A stretch of DNA of 64,000 nt from Mycobacterium deserti (GTDB lineage Bacteria; Actinomycetota; Actinomycetes; Mycobacteriales; Mycobacteriaceae): the NCBI RefSeq assembly GCF_025345615.1, contig NZ_JAODWD010000001.1:434001-498000 (forward strand), written 5' to 3'. This document shows positions 27,481-35,894 of the stretch, piece after piece (positions within the stretch are counted from its first letter, which is position 1; the number at the start of each line of letters is the position of its first letter). A model generated the notes under the pieces. It was not told the origin of the DNA and made no database searches. It was given only the letters and a program-made list of their open reading frames with translations. The position numbers and the translations under genes were made by a program.

Positions 27481-27891
27481 TTACGCTTTGGCGCGACGCC
27501 ACCCCTGGTACTGCAGTTCGGCGAACACCGCGGTATACACGCCGAGTGCCAGCGTCAACACGACGCCGGTCGTGGTCAGCGGGTAAACGTCCGCGAGCAC
27601 GAACACGACGGACGCGACCGTGTACAGCAGGTTGGCCACGGCCACCGCGATGCCTGCGCGGCGCACCGACGGCAGAGCCGCCAGACCGAAAACCGCGATG
27701 CCGTAGACGATGAAGAACGCGCTCATCGAGTACTCGAACGCGGTTGTCGTGCCGGATATCTCGGCCAGCCAACCGGCCAGCGGGAGGCCGGCGATTCCCG
27801 CGAGTCCAGTAAGAAGCGCGTCGGCGCGCATGGTGAAGCGGAGGAACGAGTCGGTGGACTCACCGAGGCGGCGAGTGGCGATGGCGGTCAT
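27481..27891 (-). CDS. Small four-helix membrane protein, paralogue 1 of 3
   Basis: This 136-residue membrane protein of unknown function is the last gene of a tandem array of three homologues. Four hydrophobic segments are visible (around LLTGLAGIAGLPLAGWL, AFFIVYGIAVFGLAAL, VANLLYTVASVVFVLAD and VVLTLALGVYTAVFA). Shared features with its paralogues are TDSFLRFTMRADALL near the start, FIVYG, the AxxNLxYT-type third helix, PLTTTGVVL, and an ending with QYxGxRR (QYQGWRR here). No signal peptide or enzyme motif is seen. It starts 34 bp downstream of paralogue 2. Confidence 0.8.
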   Translation of the reverse strand: MTAIATRRLGESTDSFLRFTMRADALLTGLAGIAGLPLAGWLAEISGTTTAFEYSMSAFFIVYGIAVFGLAALPSVRRAGIAVAVANLLYTVASVVFVLADVYPLTTTGVVLTLALGVYTAVFAELQYQGWRRAKA

Positions 27892-27925
27892 GAGAATTCC
27901 TTTCCTGGTGGGTGTTCGAAAGCGG

Positions 27926-28318
27926 TCACGCCAGGCGGCGCAGCCCGATGTACTGCACGGCGCCGATGACGGCCGTGTAGAGAGCCCCGCCGAGCAGCAG
28001 GGCCACGCCCCACCCGGTCAGCGGCCAGATGCCCACCACCGCTTCGGCGACGAAGAACACCGTGAACGCGGCGTTCGCCGCGATGGTCGCGATGCCGCCC
28101 GGGCGCACGCGTTCCAGACCGGCGAGCCAGTAGACGACGACGCCGTAGACGAGGAAGAACACTCCGAGCGCGTAGTACATCGCCACTGGAATGCCGGTGT
28201 GCGACGACAGCCACCCCGCGGCGGCGACGAACGGAATGCCGGTGATCCCGACGAGCACGGCGTCCAGGCGCATCGCGTAGCGCAGCAATCCGGACGTTGC
28301 GGTGGTGGGAGCGGTCAT
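27926..28318 (-). CDS. Small four-helix membrane protein, paralogue 2 of 3
   Basis: This 130-residue paralogue of the two flanking genes has LLRYAMRLDAVLVGITGIPF, YALGVFFLVYGVVVYWLAGL, VRPGGIATIAANAAFTVFFV, PLTGWGVALLLGGALYTAV and the ending QYIGLRRLA. The order and spacing of the four hydrophobic segments match. A hairpin separates it from the upstream paralogue 3. Function is unknown; a small integral membrane or channel-like protein is one possibility. Confidence 0.8.
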   Translation of the reverse strand: MTAPTTATSGLLRYAMRLDAVLVGITGIPFVAAAGWLSSHTGIPVAMYYALGVFFLVYGVVVYWLAGLERVRPGGIATIAANAAFTVFFVAEAVVGIWPLTGWGVALLLGGALYTAVIGAVQYIGLRRLA

Positions 28319-28354
28319 CGCGGTTCCTTTCCTTGTCGGTGATGGGTGGACCGT

Positions 28355-28396
28355 TCCGGAGCCGACGCCGCAACCTCTTACGACGGCGGCTCCGGA
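28355..28396. terminator. 13-bp intercistronic hairpin between paralogues 3 and 2
   Basis: TCCGGAGCCGACG (28355-28367) and CGGCGGCTCCGGA (28384-28396) pair over 13 positions with one mismatch and a 16-base loop. It lies 15 bp after the paralogue 3 stop and 36 bp before the paralogue 2 start. It may attenuate or terminate transcription, or protect processed RNA ends so the three genes are expressed unequally. Confidence 0.55.
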
Positions 28397-28411
28397 CCAG
28401 TCATGAGGGAG

Positions 28412-28819
28412 TCACGTCAGGCGACGCACTCCGAGGTACTGCGCGTAGGCCAAAGCCACAGTGGCGGCGGTGAACACGACGGTCGACGCGACGCCGAACG
28501 TAGTCAGCGGCAGCCAGCCCGCGACGAGCACTGCAGCGACGGCCAACGCGAACGCGATGTTGCCGACAAGCACGCCGACGCCGACGCGCCGGACGTCGGA
28601 CACCCCGGCGGCCAGATACAGCCCCGCGCCGTAGGCGACCAGTGCGGCACCCGCGATCCACTCACTGGTGGGCGACAGGCCGGTCAGATGCGACAGCGGA
28701 TCGGCGGTCAGACAGACGAGCAGACCCAGTGCCCCACACAGCGTCGCGTCGGCTCGCAACGCGAAGCGCAGCAGCGAGTCGGTGCCGTGCCGGACGGGCC
28801 GGGTGGTGATTGCGGTCAT
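28412..28819 (-). CDS. Small four-helix membrane protein, paralogue 3 of 3
   Basis: This 135-residue protein is the first gene of the array in transcription order. It has the shared opening TDSLLRFALRADATLCGALG, then AALVAYGAGLYLAAGV, VRRVGVGVLVGNIAFALAVAA, PLTTFGVASTVVF and the ending QYLGVRRLT. The upstream region has spaced direct repeats on the helical face. Function is unknown. It may respond to a regulator binding those repeats. Confidence 0.8.
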   Translation of the reverse strand: MTAITTRPVRHGTDSLLRFALRADATLCGALGLLVCLTADPLSHLTGLSPTSEWIAGAALVAYGAGLYLAAGVSDVRRVGVGVLVGNIAFALAVAAVLVAGWLPLTTFGVASTVVFTAATVALAYAQYLGVRRLT

Positions 28820-28843
28820 GGCACCGACACTGCTCAGATGCCA

Positions 28844-28880
28844 CTGCCAGATCGACGCAGGACGCTGCCAGTTACTGCCA
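28844..28880. promoter_or_regulatory. Helically phased CTGCCA direct repeats upstream of the membrane-protein array
   Basis: CTGCCA occurs at 28844-28849, 28865-28870 and 28875-28880, i.e. spaced by 21 and 10 bases, close to two turns and one turn of the DNA helix. Read toward the array this is three TGGCAG copies between 25 and 61 bp before the ATG at 28819. Such phasing is typical of response-regulator or activator binding sites. No family can be assigned. Confidence 0.45.
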
Positions 28881-28901
28881 AGCGCTGGTCAGCGGGTTGG
28901 G

Positions 28902-30257
28902 CTAATCCTTGACGGCGACGAGGCCACGAAGGTCGGCGGCGATCAGTCGGGCCGCGGCGTTCTGCCAGTTGTGCAGCGACCGCTGCGGGACCTCGGTGAC
29001 GAACCACTGCCACGCCTGCCGCGCCACCGGGTCGAGTCCGGAGGCGGTCGCGTTCTGCGCGTAGGCCCGCACGCCGACGACGTACGGGAAGTACAGCGAG
29101 TTGTAGTAGCGCCACTCCTCGGTGGTGCCGAAGTCGCCGCTGTCGCGCGGCTTCAGCGCGGCGATGCGATCGGCCAGCAGCGCCTTGAGTTCATTGGCGC
29201 GCTCGAGCGGTTGATCAGGGGCGCCGCGGGCGGCCAGACGTTGATCGATGACCGGCAACGCCGTGAGCGGGCTGGCGACGAGCTTGGACAAATCGCTGTA
29301 GTGGCCGAGCGCGCGGCGGGTCAACCGGACGAACGTCTCGTCGTCGACGTCGTCGAGCGGGCTCTTGGACCGCAGCGGCAGCGCCGCCTCCGTCTGCCGC
29401 AGCGCGGCGCGGTCGGCGCGCAGCGCCGGTGAGCGGGAGAACGCGAGCCGGTCGAGGATGCCGGCCAGCGGGTCGGCGAGCACGTTGATCGCGATCGCGA
29501 TGCCGAGGCTGGTGAACAGCAGCACCGTCAACGCGGTCTGCTCGTCGGTGACGGCCAGCCCGATCAGCGCCTGCCCGCCGAACAGCACGGCCACCACCGC
29601 CGTCGCCGCGAACGACCGCAGCATGTCGGCCCGCAGCGCCTGACCCTCGTCGAACGCATCGCCGATCGCGACCGCGATGCCCAGCAGCGCGACGTCGAAG
29701 CCTGTGGACGCCAACGCCAACCAGCTCGGCACCAGGCCCAGCGGGATGATCAGGATCGCGTTGCCCAGCGCGAAGAACAGCGTCGCGATCACCACGAAAC
29801 CGACCACCGGACCGGGTTGCGAGCGTCGCACCACCGCGTTGACCATGGCGCCTAACGACGACAGGGAAATGGCGGCGAACATCACCCAGTGACCGGTGCG
29901 CAACGGACCCTCGACGCTGCCGGCCATCGTGGCCCCCACGAACGCCAGCGTGGCCACGGCCACGACGATCACGATCTCGCCCGCCCGGCTGCGCCACGTG
30001 TCGGACGGCCGCGACAACTCGAGCAGGACGGCGAACCATGCGATGCCCGGCACGGCGACGAGGTAGATCTCGATGCGGCCCAGCACATCTGAGCCGCTCA
30101 CCAGCCGCACGGCGTCCAGCGCCACGACCGCAGCGAAGCTCGTCAGGCCGATCGCGGCCAATACCAGTACGGGTTTGCGTGGATCACGGGCCAGCAGATA
30201 CAACCCCAGCCACCAGCTGAGCGCGAAGACCACCGCCGACAGCGCAGCCATGATCAC
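28902..30257 (-). CDS. Polytopic membrane protein with soluble C-terminal domain, unknown function
   Basis: This protein of about 451 residues has roughly eight hydrophobic segments in its first 270 residues (e.g. AALSAVVFALSWWLGLYLLA near the start and LALASTGFDVALLGIAVAIG). It then has a charged, soluble C-terminal region of about 180 residues, including LTALPVIDQRLAARG, EWRYYNSLYFPYVVGVRAY and SLHNWQNAAARLIAADLRG. I do not recognise the family. The GTG at 30257 overlaps the stop of the prenyl synthase gene by 4 bp; ATG 30251 is an alternative start. The overlap suggests translation coupled to the prenyl synthase, so a role in prenyl-lipid or envelope biology is possible. Confidence 0.65.
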   Translation of the reverse strand: MIMAALSAVVFALSWWLGLYLLARDPRKPVLVLAAIGLTSFAAVVALDAVRLVSGSDVLGRIEIYLVAVPGIAWFAVLLELSRPSDTWRSRAGEIVIVVAVATLAFVGATMAGSVEGPLRTGHWVMFAAISLSSLGAMVNAVVRRSQPGPVVGFVVIATLFFALGNAILIIPLGLVPSWLALASTGFDVALLGIAVAIGDAFDEGQALRADMLRSFAATAVVAVLFGGQALIGLAVTDEQTALTVLLFTSLGIAIAINVLADPLAGILDRLAFSRSPALRADRAALRQTEAALPLRSKSPLDDVDDETFVRLTRRALGHYSDLSKLVASPLTALPVIDQRLAARGAPDQPLERANELKALLADRIAALKPRDSGDFGTTEEWRYYNSLYFPYVVGVRAYAQNATASGLDPVARQAWQWFVTEVPQRSLHNWQNAAARLIAADLRGLVAVKD

Positions 30258-31045
30258 ATGCCGTACCGACGGTGTCGCGCGGTGTAATCGCGCAGCGCGC
30301 GAAGGAAATCCACTCGCCGGAATGCCGGCCAGTAGGCCTCGGTGAACCACATCTCCGAGTACGCGCTCTGCCACAGCAGGAACCCTGACAGCCGCTGCTC
30401 CCCCGACGTGCGGATGACGAGGTCGGGATCGGGCTGCCCTGAGGTGTACAGGTTCTCCGAGATGGCCTCGACGGTCACCGCTTCGATCAGCTGGTCCCCC
30501 GCCGCCCCATTGGCCAGCTCCTTGCCGAGAAGCTGGCGCACGGCGTCGACGATCTCCTGGCGGCCGCCGTAGCCGACGGCGAGGTTGACATGGAATTGGC
30601 TGCCGTTGCCGTTGGTGGACTCGACGGCGTCGCGCAGCCGGCGCGCCGGTTCCTCGCCGATCAGCTCCAGGTCGCCGACCGCGCGCACACTCCACCGGTT
30701 GGCGGGTGCGCAGATCTCCTCGACGACGTCGGTGATGATGCCGATCAGCGAGGACAGTTCGGTCGGGTCGCGCTGCAGGTTCTCGGTGGACAGCAGGTAG
30801 ACGGTGGCCATCTCGACGCCGGTCTCCTGGCACCACCGCAGCATCTCGGCGATCTTGTGCGCGCCCATTCGGTAGCCGTAGCTGACGTCGTCGTGACCAG
30901 CATCACGCGCCCAGCGGCGGTTGCCGTCGCACAGGACGGCAATATGACGAGGCAGTTCGGCTCTGGACCGCGCCAACTCCTGGCGCAACCGCATCTCGTA
31001 GAGCCGGTAGGCCGGTTCCTTGAGCCGCGGGGGAATGATGTCCAC
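30254..31045 (-). CDS. Short-chain Z-isoprenyl diphosphate synthase (Rv1086 type)
   Basis: Rv1086 makes omega,E,Z-farnesyl diphosphate from geranyl diphosphate and IPP, feeding decaprenyl phosphate synthesis for the cell wall. The 263-residue product has the cis-prenyltransferase signature IAVLCDGNRRWARDAG, YGYRMGAHKIAEMLRWC, YLLSTENLQRD, NLAVGYGGRQEI and PDPDLVIRTSGEQRLSGFLLWQ. I chose the GTG at 31045 because VDIIPPRLKEP aligns with the Rv1086 start; ATG 31069 is possible. A long-chain UppS-type function cannot be excluded from sequence alone. Confidence 0.9.
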   Translation of the reverse strand: MDIIPPRLKEPAYRLYEMRLRQELARSRAELPRHIAVLCDGNRRWARDAGHDDVSYGYRMGAHKIAEMLRWCQETGVEMATVYLLSTENLQRDPTELSSLIGIITDVVEEICAPANRWSVRAVGDLELIGEEPARRLRDAVESTNGNGSQFHVNLAVGYGGRQEIVDAVRQLLGKELANGAAGDQLIEAVTVEAISENLYTSGQPDPDLVIRTSGEQRLSGFLLWQSAYSEMWFTEAYWPAFRRVDFLRALRDYTARHRRYGM

Positions 31046-31101
31046 GGAGATCCAGACTACTGTGAGCATGAGCAGCCCCCATGGCATTAGTGGAGGTGAA
31101 C

Positions 31102-31836
31102 ATGGTTCAGGTTGACGCCGACGAGGCGCAGCAGCAGACCCCTCACGTGTACGCCGAGGATTTCCCGGAAGCCGTCGTCGACGGGGTCGAGCGGTTCTTC
31201 GGTAAGCCACGCGCCCGCGGCTGGATTCACGTGTACTCGGCGATCGTCGCGGTCTTCTGCGGCGCGACGCTGGTGTCGGTGTCGTGGTCGGCCGTCTCGA
31301 CGCGCGCCGGCATCGCGACGCTGATCTACACGCTGACGATCGTCGCGATGTTCGGGGTCAGCGGCGCCTATCACCGCGTGAACTGGACGTCGGACACGGC
31401 GCGCAAGTGGATGAAGCGCCTCGACCATTCGATGATCTTCGTGTTCATCGCCGGCAGCTACACGCCGTTCGCGCTGTTGGCGTTGCCGTCGGGCGACGGG
31501 ATGGTGCTGTTCTGGATCGTGTGGGGCGGTGCGATCGCCGGGGTGCTCCTCAAGATGTTCTGGCCGTCGGCGCCGCGCTGGTTCGGCGTGCCGCTGTACA
31601 TCCTGCTCGGCTGGGTGGCGGCCTGGTTCGTCGGCCCGATCATGGACGGGGCCGGGGTGGCGGCGCTGGTGCTGCTGATCGTCGGTGGCGCGTTGTACAG
31701 CATCGGCGGCGTGCTCTACGCGCTGAAGTGGCCCGACCCGTGGCCGACGACATTCGGCCATCACGAGTTCTTCCACGCCTGCACCGCCGTCGCGGCGATC
31801 TGCCACTACATCGCGATGTGGTTCGCCGTCTTCTGA
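31102..31836 (+). CDS. Hemolysin III family membrane protein (Rv1085c type)
   Basis: This 244-residue protein of the TrhA/YqfA (hemolysin III, PAQR-like) family has about seven membrane segments. The family metal-site motifs are SGAYHR (with the following VNW), [17 protein letters not shown] and [17 protein letters not shown]. No proof of haemolytic activity exists for mycobacterial members. The ATG at 31102 has GGAGGTG directly upstream, better than ATG 31081. It is divergent from the prenyl synthase and convergent with the isomerase-like gene. Confidence 0.87.
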   Translation: MVQVDADEAQQQTPHVYAEDFPEAVVDGVERFFGKPRARGWIHVYSAIVAVFCGATLVSVSWSAVSTRAGIATLIYTLTIVAMFGVSGAYHRVNWTSDTARKWMKRLDHSMIFVFIAGSYTPFALLALPSGDGMVLFWIVWGGAIAGVLLKMFWPSAPRWFGVPLYILLGWVAAWFVGPIMDGAGVAALVLLIVGGALYSIGGVLYALKWPDPWPTTFGHHEFFHACTAVAAICHYIAMWFAVF

Positions 31837-31846
31837 CGGTGATTTC

Positions 31847-31883
31847 GGTGCGCAAACGTTCGCTCAGCGACTGTTGGCGCACC
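31847..31883. terminator. Hairpin between convergent genes
   Basis: GGTGCGCAAAC (31847-31857) and GTTGGCGCACC (31873-31883) pair over 11 positions with one mismatch, with a 15-base loop, between the stops of the hemolysin III-like gene (31836) and the isomerase-like gene (31895). It is placed to end transcription from both sides. Confidence 0.5.
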
Positions 31884-31894
31884 CAATTCGCTCG

Positions 31895-32266
31895 TTATTG
31901 GGTGACGTTCTCCGGGCCCCAGTAGGCCTTCATCGACGCGATCTTGCCTTCGTCGTTGAACGTCATGATGCTGATGATGTCGATGGCCATCTTGTTGCCG
32001 CCGAGATCGATGTTCAGCGTCCAGTGGAACGCCGCCTCGTTGCCCAGCGCACGCAGTGTCTGCACCTGGGTCTGGGCGCCGGAGGCCGGAAGGGCGCCGT
32101 AGAAGCCGCGAATCGCTTCGCGCCCGATGTGCACCTCGCCGCCGCCCACCGGATCCTCGACGGTGGCGTCGTCGGCGTAGAGCTCGGCGATGTCGTCGGC
32201 CTTGCCTTGCGCGGCGAGTTCCAGATAGCGGTTGACGGTCTTGGCGTTGTCTTCCGGTGTGGACAT
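31895..32266 (-). CDS. Ketosteroid isomerase-like protein (NTF2/SnoaL fold)
   Basis: The true bacterial enzyme moves the 5,6 double bond of 3-keto steroids to 4,5. The 123-residue product is close to that family over its whole length: NRYLELAAQG carries Tyr14, DDATVEDPVG carries the base Asp38, HIGREAIRGFY follows, and the C-terminal AYWGPENV keeps the conserved Trp. From memory of the Pseudomonas enzyme, the oxyanion-hole Asp (Asp99/103 in the classical numberings) aligns with Ser99 here (in AIDIISIMTF). Activity is therefore likely changed or reduced. The steroid role fits other KstR-linked genes in this window, but this gene has no visible KstR box. Confidence 0.8.
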   Translation of the reverse strand: MSTPEDNAKTVNRYLELAAQGKADDIAELYADDATVEDPVGGGEVHIGREAIRGFYGALPASGAQTQVQTLRALGNEAAFHWTLNIDLGGNKMAIDIISIMTFNDEGKIASMKAYWGPENVTQ

Positions 32267-32276
32267 GCGCCGAAGG

Positions 32277-34283
32277 CTACACGCGCGCCCCGAGCGCGGC
32301 GGCGAGTTGTTCGGCCGTGGTGACCGGCAGATCGCACACCCGGCCGCGGCAGACGTACGCCGCGTCGGCGCCGCCGACGCGGTCGCGGTCGCGCAGCAGC
32401 GGTGTCGAGTTCACCTCTCCACCCACCACGACCGCCCCGCCGGGCGCCAGCGTGCGCGCCGCCGACAGCAGCTCCGATTTCGGCGGATCGCACGCCACCG
32501 CAACCTGAATGGGCCCACGCACGGCGGCTTCCGCGACCGCCAGCCAGTGCCCGCCCGAGCGCGGCAGCTTCGCCAGGATCGGCGTCGACGACTGCAGCGT
32601 GGCGTCGGCAGCCGCGGCGTACCGCTGCGCATCGTCGACGAGCTGGGCGGCCAGCAGCAGCGCCTCGGCGATCAGCGACGCGCCCGACGGGGTCGCGCCG
32701 TCGAGTGGGTCGGCCGGCCGGACCATCAGCGCCTCGGCATCGTCGGCGCTGTCGAACCACCGGCCGTCGCGCTGCGGGTCGGCGAAATGATCGAGCGCGA
32801 CGTCCAGCAGCAAGGTCGCCGTCTCGAGCCAGGCGTTGTCGCCGGTGAGCTGGTACAGGGTCAGCAAGCCGGTCGCGAGCGCGCCGTGGTCCTCGAGAAT
32901 CCCGGCGGGCTCACCGACGCGACCCCCGAGGCTCGCCCGCCGCAGCCGCCTGCCGACGATATGGAGGTCGACGACAGCGCGTGCGCATCGCGTTGCCGCA
33001 TCAAGCAATTCGGGCCGGCCCAGTGCGACGCTCGCCTCGGCGAGCGCGGTGATGGCCAATCCGTTCCACGCGGTGACCACCTTGTCGTCGCGACCCGGCT
33101 GCGGTCTGGTGAGCCTCGAGGCCAGCAGCGCCGTGCGGACCCGGTTGAAGCGCTCGACGTCGTCGGGATCGCGCGGCAGTTGCAGCACCGAACTACCGTG
33201 TTCGAACGTCCCGGTGTCAGCGACCGCGAAAAGGTCTGCAGCCCAGCGGCCGTCGTCGTCACCCAACACCTCGCGCAGTTGGTCGGGCGTGAAGACGTAC
33301 GTCAGCCCCTCCTCGCCGTCGGCATCGGCGTCCAGCGACGAGGCGAACATGCCGCCGACGCCCAGCCCGTCGAGAATGAACTGCGCCGTCTCCGCGGTGA
33401 CCTTGCGCGCCAGCGGGTCTCGGGTGCGCCGCCACCAGTGGGCGTACACCCGCAGCAGCTGGGCGTTGTCGTACAGCATCTTCTCGAAGTGCGGCACCAC
33501 CCACGACGGGTCGACGCTGTACCGGGCGAACCCGCCCGCCAGCTGGTCGTAGATGCCGCCGCGCGCCATCGCCGTGCACGTCCGCTCAACGGCCTCCATG
33601 GGCATCACGTCACCGGTGCGCTCGTGACTGCGCAGTAGCGCTTCGAGTAGCGCCGACGGCGGAAACTTCGGCGCGGCAGCCTGATTGGTGAAAAAGCCGC
33701 CACGCTGAACGTCTTCGTCCTGCAGCACCGCGGCGACGGCGTGGTCGCAGAGTGCGGGCACCACGGGCGGCCCGCCGCCGGGAAGGCCTGATGCCATCGA
33801 CCGCAACTCGCCCGCGATCTTGTTCGAGGCTTGCTCGACCTCGTCGCGCCGGGTCTGCCACGTCTCGCTGACGGCCGCCAACAACTGCAGGAAGTTGGGC
33901 TTGGGATAGTAGGTGCCGCAGAAGAACGGCCTGCCGTCCGGCGTCAGGAAGCAGGTCATCGGCCAGCCGCCCTGGCCGGTCAGCGCGACGGTGGCGTTCA
34001 TGTAGACCGCGTCGATGTCTGGCCGCTCCTCCCGGTCGACCTTCACACAGACGAAGTTCGGGTTGGCCACGGCTGCCACCTCGGCGTCGGAGAACGACTC
34101 GTGTGCCATGACATGGCACCAGTGGCAGGCCGCGTACCCGATCGACAGCAGGATCGGCACGTCACGATCCGCGGCCTCGGCGAGTGCTTCGGCCGTCCAC
34201 TGCTGCCAGTGCACCGGATTGTCGGCGTGCTGGCGCAGGTACGGGCTGGTGGCCCGCGCCAGCGTATTAGCCGCCGGGCTCAC
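32277..34283 (-). CDS. Thioredoxin-fold DUF255/YyaL-type protein (Rv1084 type)
   Basis: This 668-residue protein combines an N-terminal thioredoxin-like domain (residues about 1-165) with Cys53 and Cys56 in YAACHWCHVMAHESF and a large alpha-barrel (six-hairpin glycosidase-like) C-terminal region with GGIYDQLAGGFARYSVD. Relatives include human SSP411/SPATA20. The natural function is unknown. The CxxC pair suggests redox chemistry. The start is a GTG at 34283, overlapping the Rv1083-like gene end by 17 bp. Confidence 0.88.
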   Translation of the reverse strand: MSPAANTLARATSPYLRQHADNPVHWQQWTAEALAEAADRDVPILLSIGYAACHWCHVMAHESFSDAEVAAVANPNFVCVKVDREERPDIDAVYMNATVALTGQGGWPMTCFLTPDGRPFFCGTYYPKPNFLQLLAAVSETWQTRRDEVEQASNKIAGELRSMASGLPGGGPPVVPALCDHAVAAVLQDEDVQRGGFFTNQAAAPKFPPSALLEALLRSHERTGDVMPMEAVERTCTAMARGGIYDQLAGGFARYSVDPSWVVPHFEKMLYDNAQLLRVYAHWWRRTRDPLARKVTAETAQFILDGLGVGGMFASSLDADADGEEGLTYVFTPDQLREVLGDDDGRWAADLFAVADTGTFEHGSSVLQLPRDPDDVERFNRVRTALLASRLTRPQPGRDDKVVTAWNGLAITALAEASVALGRPELLDAATRCARAVVDLHIVGRRLRRASLGGRVGEPAGILEDHGALATGLLTLYQLTGDNAWLETATLLLDVALDHFADPQRDGRWFDSADDAEALMVRPADPLDGATPSGASLIAEALLLAAQLVDDAQRYAAAADATLQSSTPILAKLPRSGGHWLAVAEAAVRGPIQVAVACDPPKSELLSAARTLAPGGAVVVGGEVNSTPLLRDRDRVGGADAAYVCRGRVCDLPVTTAEQLAAALGARV

Positions 34284-34503
34284 TGTTGTGTCCGTCGGTG
34301 GTGCCGTCGTCCTGCGTGTCGTCGAACGACTTCGGCAGTTTTCGCAGGTGCCGGTTCATCGACCAGACGAGCGCGAACGTCCCGATCAGCAGGAGCACCA
34401 CGATCAGCAGACCGAACGGCGCGGCCTTCCCGAAGTCGGGGCCGGTGTTGCGGGGGCTGTCCTGTGCCAGGAGGTTCATCGCCAGCAGGACGACGTCGTT
34501 CAT
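34267..34503 (-). CDS. Small membrane protein (Rv1083 type)
   Basis: This 78-residue protein has an N-terminal hydrophobic stretch [15 protein letters not shown], a membrane segment [20 protein letters not shown] and a polar, acidic tail. No function is known. The ATG at 34503 overlaps the stop of mca by 4 bp, and its own stop overlaps the DUF255 gene start, forming an operon mca-Rv1083-Rv1084 as in M. tuberculosis. A longer frame upstream of this ATG is shadow of mca. Confidence 0.8.
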   Translation of the reverse strand: MNDVVLLAMNLLAQDSPRNTGPDFGKAAPFGLLIVVLLLIGTFALVWSMNRHLRKLPKSFDDTQDDGTTDGHNSEPGG

Positions 34504-35369
34504 TCCACGGACTCGATCCCGGCGAACAGGTCGGTCTCGGGCAGCGACACCGGCACCCGCGACCGGGCCAACTCGTATTCCTCGGTGGGCCAGAGCCGTT
34601 GTTGCCATTCCATCGGCGTGGTGAAGAAGAAGCTCTTCGGGTCGATCTGGGTGGCGTGCGCGAGCAGCGCCTGGTCACGTCGTTCGAAGTACTTCGAGCA
34701 TTCGATGCGAGTGGTGACCCGGTTCAACAGGTCCTCCTTGGGATCCCAGCTCTCCAACCACTTGCCGAACGGTCCCTCCTGGCCGTGTTTGGTGAACTCG
34801 TCCTGCAGCACCTGCATGCGCTGACGCAGGAACCCGTGGTTGTAGTACAACTTCAGGACGTTCCACGGAGCCCCGGCGTCGGGGTAGAGGTGGTAATCGC
34901 CTGCCGCCTCGTAGGCCGCAACCGACACCTCGTGGCAGCGGATGTGGTCGGGATGGGGATAGCCGCCGCTTTCGTCGTAGGTGGTCATCACGTGCGGCTT
35001 GAATTCGCGGATCAGCTTGACCAACGCACCGGTCGACACCTCGAGTGGCACCAGCGCGAAGCACCCTTCGGGCAACGGCGGCGGCGGGTCACCTTCGGGC
35101 AGTCCGGAATCCTCGAAGCCGAGCCACGCGTGTTCGACACCGAGGATCTCGGCGGCCCGAGCCATCTCGTCGCGCCGAATCTCGTGAATCCGGCCATGCA
35201 CCTCGGGCAGGTCCATGGCCGGGTTGAGGATGTCGCCGCGCTCTCCACCCGTCAGCGACACGACCATCACGCGAACGCCCTCGTCGGCGTAACGCGCCAT
35301 GGTCGCGGCGCCCTTGCTCGACTCGTCGTCCGGATGGGCGTGCACCGCCATCAACCGCAGTTCGCTCAA
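34500..35369 (-). CDS. mca: Mycothiol S-conjugate amidase
   Basis: Mca cleaves mycothiol S-conjugates to release mercapturic acids in detoxification and antibiotic or electrophile tolerance. It is a zinc enzyme of the LmbE/PIG-L family. The 289-residue product has [16 protein letters not shown] (zinc His/Asp) from residue 10, [18 protein letters not shown], a second zinc His in [13 protein letters not shown], and the C-terminal [11 protein letters not shown]. Homology places the start at LSELRLMAV, i.e. TTG 35369, with GAGGAACGAGG just upstream. The reading frame extends to 35402 but without family residues. Confidence 0.93.
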   Translation of the reverse strand: MSELRLMAVHAHPDDESSKGAATMARYADEGVRVMVVSLTGGERGDILNPAMDLPEVHGRIHEIRRDEMARAAEILGVEHAWLGFEDSGLPEGDPPPPLPEGCFALVPLEVSTGALVKLIREFKPHVMTTYDESGGYPHPDHIRCHEVSVAAYEAAGDYHLYPDAGAPWNVLKLYYNHGFLRQRMQVLQDEFTKHGQEGPFGKWLESWDPKEDLLNRVTTRIECSKYFERRDQALLAHATQIDPKSFFFTTPMEWQQRLWPTEEYELARSRVPVSLPETDLFAGIESVE

Positions 35370-35471
35370 CCTCGTTCCTCTGCTCACCGAGGTTTCAACC
35401 ACCTCGCGCTTTCGAGTAGTCCCTATAGTTCCAGTTCGGTAGAACCATCCGACCGACGGGCATACAAAACG

Positions 35472-35894
35472 ATGATGATCGAACGTCCCGCCGCCCGCTA
35501 CGGACGGCAGCGGTCGGGGCGGCAGCGCCGCTGGGTCCTCATCGCGCTGGCGGTGCTGGTCCTGGCAGCCGGGGTGACGGTCGCTGTACTCGCGTCAGCG
35601 CGCTTCGGCAGCGGCGACGCCGAGGGTGAGCTGGCCGGGTACCGGATCGTCGACGACGAGACGGTGGCGGTGACGATCAGCGTGACCCGCGACGACCCGT
35701 CCCGCCCTGTGGTGTGCATCGTGCGATCGCGGTCGCTCGACGGCGGGGAAGCCGGCAGGCGCGAGGTGCTGGTGCCGCCGTCGACGCAGACAACGGTGCA
35801 GGTCACAGCCGAGGTCAGGTCGAGCAGGCCACCCGTGGTCGGTGACGTCTACGGCTGCGGCACCGATGTGCCGCCCTACCTGGTGGCGCCCTAG
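35472..35894 (+). CDS. DUF4307 membrane protein (Rv1081c type)
   Basis: This 140-residue protein has a basic N-terminus ([13 protein letters not shown]), one membrane segment [19 protein letters not shown], and an extracytoplasmic beta-rich domain with [24 protein letters not shown] and CIVRSR. No function is known. The ATG at 35472 is the first of two in tandem. It is divergent from mca and has greA downstream after a 249-bp gap. Confidence 0.82.
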   Translation: MMIERPAARYGRQRSGRQRRWVLIALAVLVLAAGVTVAVLASARFGSGDAEGELAGYRIVDDETVAVTISVTRDDPSRPVVCIVRSRSLDGGEAGRREVLVPPSTQTTVQVTAEVRSSRPPVVGDVYGCGTDVPPYLVAP

